In this document: positions 4,841 to 6,315 of the stretch, one piece after another
How the letters are laid out: each line of letters starts with the position of its first letter
Position numbering within the stretch: position 1 is the first letter of the stretch
From: Thermoleophilia bacterium
GTDB lineage: Bacteria > Actinomycetota > Thermoleophilia > RBG-16-64-13
DNA: 6,315 nucleotides
Assembly: GCA_016929985.1 (NCBI GenBank)
Contig: JAFGIH010000148.1
Location: 1-6,315, forward strand
Reading direction: 5' to 3'
The notes under the pieces: model-generated
Databases searched by the model: none
What the model was told of the DNA's origin: nothing
What the model saw: only the letters and a program-made list of their open reading frames with translations
Program-made: the position numbers and the translations under genes

Positions 4841-5833
4841 ATGCGGACAAGACTCTGCGACCTCCTGGGTATCGAGCATCCCATCATCCAGGCGCCCATG
4901 GACTGGATCACCGACGCGCGACTGGCCGCGGCGGTCTCGAACGCGGGCGGGCTCGGTGTCATGGGCCCGAACGCGGGGGCACGGACGGTCACCCACAGTG
5001 TGAAAGAGACCGGCGAGCGACTCCGCCGCCAGATCCGGGAGGCCATGGCCCTCACCACCAAGCCGTTCGGAGTGAACCTGGTGGCCATGAAGGCTCCCGA
5101 CGATTTCCCCGAAGACGCCTTCAGCGATCAGTGCTATGAAGTGGTTCTGGAGGAGGGAGTCCCTGTGGTGGTGTTCGTCGGGAACGCACCGGAGAGGTAC
5201 ATCGGCGGACTAAAGGACGCCGGCATCAAGGTGCTCCACCGGGCCCTCCCGGTAGACGTCGGCACCGCGGTACAGGCCGAGGCATTGGGCGTCGACGCCC
5301 TGGTGGCCGTGGGCTACGAGGGTGGCGGACATACCAGCGCTTCCTGTGAGTCGACGTCGGTGCTGGTGCCTGCGATCGTGGACGCGGTGAAGATCCCGGT
5401 AGTGGCCGGCGGGGGTATCTGCGACGGCAGGAGCGTGGCAGCGGCACTCGCCTTGGGAGCTGATGGCGCCTACCTGGGCACGCGGTTCATCGCCACGGTG
5501 GAATGTCCCGCCCACCCGAAGGTGAAGCAGGCCATCGTGGAAGCCGGCGATGCCGCTACCATCACTCTTGCGGGGACGCTGGGCGTGCACCGCGCCCTCG
5601 ACGGTCCCGTGATCTCGCGGTGCCGGCAGATGGAGTCTGACGGACGTTCACTGAGAGAGATCACCGAGATGTACCACGCGGGCTACAGGAAGAGCATGCT
5701 GGAAGGCGATCTGGAAGCGGGCGTCGTGGTCTGTGGCTCTTGCTGTGCCCTCGTCCGAAGCATCCAGGATGCGGGAACGGTCGTGCGGGAGTTGGCCGAG
5801 CAGACCGACAGGGTGCTAGCCACGCTGCGTTAG
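4841..5833 (+). CDS. FMN-dependent nitronate monooxygenase / FabK-like enoyl-ACP reductase family protein
   Basis: A 330-aa TIM-barrel flavoprotein of the 2-nitropropane dioxygenase family. Members oxidise toxic nitronates using FMN and oxygen, or, as FabK, reduce enoyl-ACP in fatty acid synthesis; cytoplasmic. Family landmarks are present: MRTRLCDLLGIEHPIIQAPM at the N-terminus, LAAAVSNAGGLGVMGPNAG (29-46), KPFGVNL (74-80), YEGGGH with His164 at the conserved active-site position, phosphate-binding VVAGGGI (187-193), and GADGAYLGTRF (206-216). Length is normal. I chose ATG 4841 because family proteins begin just before this motif; an upstream GTG at 4799 overlaps the previous stop but would add 14 unusual residues and has no ribosome site. 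Odd: CGSCC (298-302) sits where relatives usually have a Gly-Gln motif. Sequence alone does not separate the two activities. Confidence 0.93.
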   Translation: MRTRLCDLLGIEHPIIQAPMDWITDARLAAAVSNAGGLGVMGPNAGARTVTHSVKETGERLRRQIREAMALTTKPFGVNLVAMKAPDDFPEDAFSDQCYEVVLEEGVPVVVFVGNAPERYIGGLKDAGIKVLHRALPVDVGTAVQAEALGVDALVAVGYEGGGHTSASCESTSVLVPAIVDAVKIPVVAGGGICDGRSVAAALALGADGAYLGTRFIATVECPAHPKVKQAIVEAGDAATITLAGTLGVHRALDGPVISRCRQMESDGRSLREITEMYHAGYRKSMLEGDLEAGVVVCGSCCALVRSIQDAGTVVRELAEQTDRVLATLR

Positions 5834-5836
5834 AGA

Positions 5837-5867
5837 CCGGCCGTCCGGCCGGGCGCGGGACCCGTGC
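5837..5867 (+). terminator. Two adjacent GC-rich hairpins after the oxidoreductase gene
   Basis: CCGGCC (5837-5842) pairs with GGCCGG (5847-5852) around a four-base loop. GCGCGG (5853-5858) pairs with CCGTGC (5862-5867), with one G-U pair, around a three-base loop. They start three bases after the stop and lack a T-tract. Their position between convergent genes suits a transcription stop. Confidence 0.5.
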
Positions 5868-5890
5868 CGCAGACGGCAGATGATGCTCCT

Positions 5891-6151
5891 CTACGCGCGG
5901 TCTTCCAGCCCGAACAAAGCCTCCGCGGGCCCGACTGCTCTGACCGTTGAGGGACAGCGCTCTCTTTGCTGCCGATCGAGCGTCACCAGCATTGTGTCAA
6001 AGAGTCGGGCGACTGCAACGTAGACCGCATCCGCCCCTCTCATGCCGCACTCGGCGGCCAGATTCGCAGCCTCGGTGGCAGGCCGACGGTCTATGGGGAC
6101 GAGATTCACGTTCGGTAGTGGATCGAGACCGTGTCTCCTTACCCCGTTCAT
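5891..6151 (-). pseudogene. C-terminal half of a PIN-domain (VapC-like) toxin, truncated
   Basis: From ATG 6151 the minus strand encodes 86 residues; PIN homology appears to begin near LPNVNLVPID (about 6118). Features typical of the second half of VapC RNases are visible: the GMRGADAVYVAVA helix with the third acidic residue, and MLVTLDRQQ with the fourth. The first half, which normally supplies an N-terminal Asp and a Glu, is missing; full-length VapC is around 130 residues. The preceding DNA instead encodes the end of a Phd-like antitoxin in another frame. A deletion thus appears to have joined antitoxin and toxin remnants. RNase activity is not expected without the N-terminal acidic residues. 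Confidence 0.7.
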
Positions 6152-6268
6152 ACGGCACGACCATGGCAACGGGCACTCCCCTATTCGTCATAGTGTAGCG
6201 TTCGTTGTGGATCTTCAAGCGACACCCAGCGCGACGCCCAGGTTCGCGGAGTAGGGGCCGATCTTCAG
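6135..6268 (-). pseudogene. Frameshifted Phd/YefM-type antitoxin remnant
   Basis: Two reading frames together resemble one Phd/YefM antitoxin. From 6268 one frame gives LKIGPYSANLGVALGVA, like the usual MKxxxxSEARANLxxLLxxV start with a few residues missing, and then hits a TGA. Just past the stop, the next frame gives KIHNERYTMTNRGVPVAMVV and then PYERGKE, matching the family's ERxTITRxGxPVAVLVP core. A frameshift near 6217 therefore splits the gene. The first codon is CTG, where an ATG overlapping the upstream TGA would be expected, perhaps a lost start. The 3' end runs into the truncated PIN toxin. TTG 6218 could in principle start a short peptide with only the core. Confidence 0.65.
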
Positions 6269-6315
6269 CCCAGCAGATAAGCGTAGCTCTCCGGGTGCTT
6301 CTGGAGGTATTCCGC
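6265..6315 (-). CDS. C-terminal 16 residues of an unidentified upstream gene
   Basis: On the minus strand the window begins inside a frame reading AEYLQKHPESYAYLLG followed by TGA at 6267-6265. The composition is protein-like, and the stop overlaps the position where the antitoxin would start, a spacing usual for neighbouring genes. Too little is visible to name it, and another frame is also open here. Confidence 0.4.
   Translation of the reverse strand, partial: AEYLQKHPESYAYLLG

Overview
The window is GC-rich, probably chromosomal, bacterial DNA. GC-rich codon use, GTG/TTG starts, a Ser/Thr/Ala-rich linker after the PstS lipobox and a possible leaderless promoter suggest a high-GC Gram-positive, perhaps a deep-branching actinobacterium. 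This placement is inference; no marker gene is present.

Left part (1-3295): a phosphate-starvation module. A secreted alkaline phosphatase (minus strand, running off the left edge) is divergent from pstS, which encodes a lipoprotein phosphate-binding protein. An OmpR/PhoB-type response regulator follows pstS, after a strong hairpin. The 394-bp divergent spacer holds three GC-rich inverted repeats in the phosphatase leader, a possible Pho-box-like array near the pstS promoter, and a 14-bp tandem duplication next to the pstS Shine-Dalgarno. The permease/ATPase genes (pstCAB), phoU and a sensor kinase are not in the window. Together the genes would release phosphate from organic esters, capture it and control the response.

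Middle part (3222-3854, minus strand): two small genes, apparently translationally coupled. One encodes a 76-aa CxxC...CxxC zinc-ribbon-like protein, the other a 128-aa 2TM-domain membrane protein. The second overlaps the 3' end of the response regulator by 74 bp.

Right-middle (4112-5833, plus strand): a tight row of three genes. They encode a small single-TM protein with a TPR-like helix pair, a small winged-helix DNA-binding protein, and an FMN-dependent nitronate monooxygenase/FabK-like oxidoreductase. The last gene probably also has its own leaderless promoter inside the end of the previous gene. The first two are not assigned to a known system.

Right edge (5835-6315): GC-rich hairpins end the oxidoreductase gene. 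Beyond them on the minus strand is a decayed toxin-antitoxin locus: a frameshifted Phd/YefM-type antitoxin joined to the C-terminal half of a PIN-domain (VapC-like) toxin. The last 16 codons of an unidentified upstream gene precede it.
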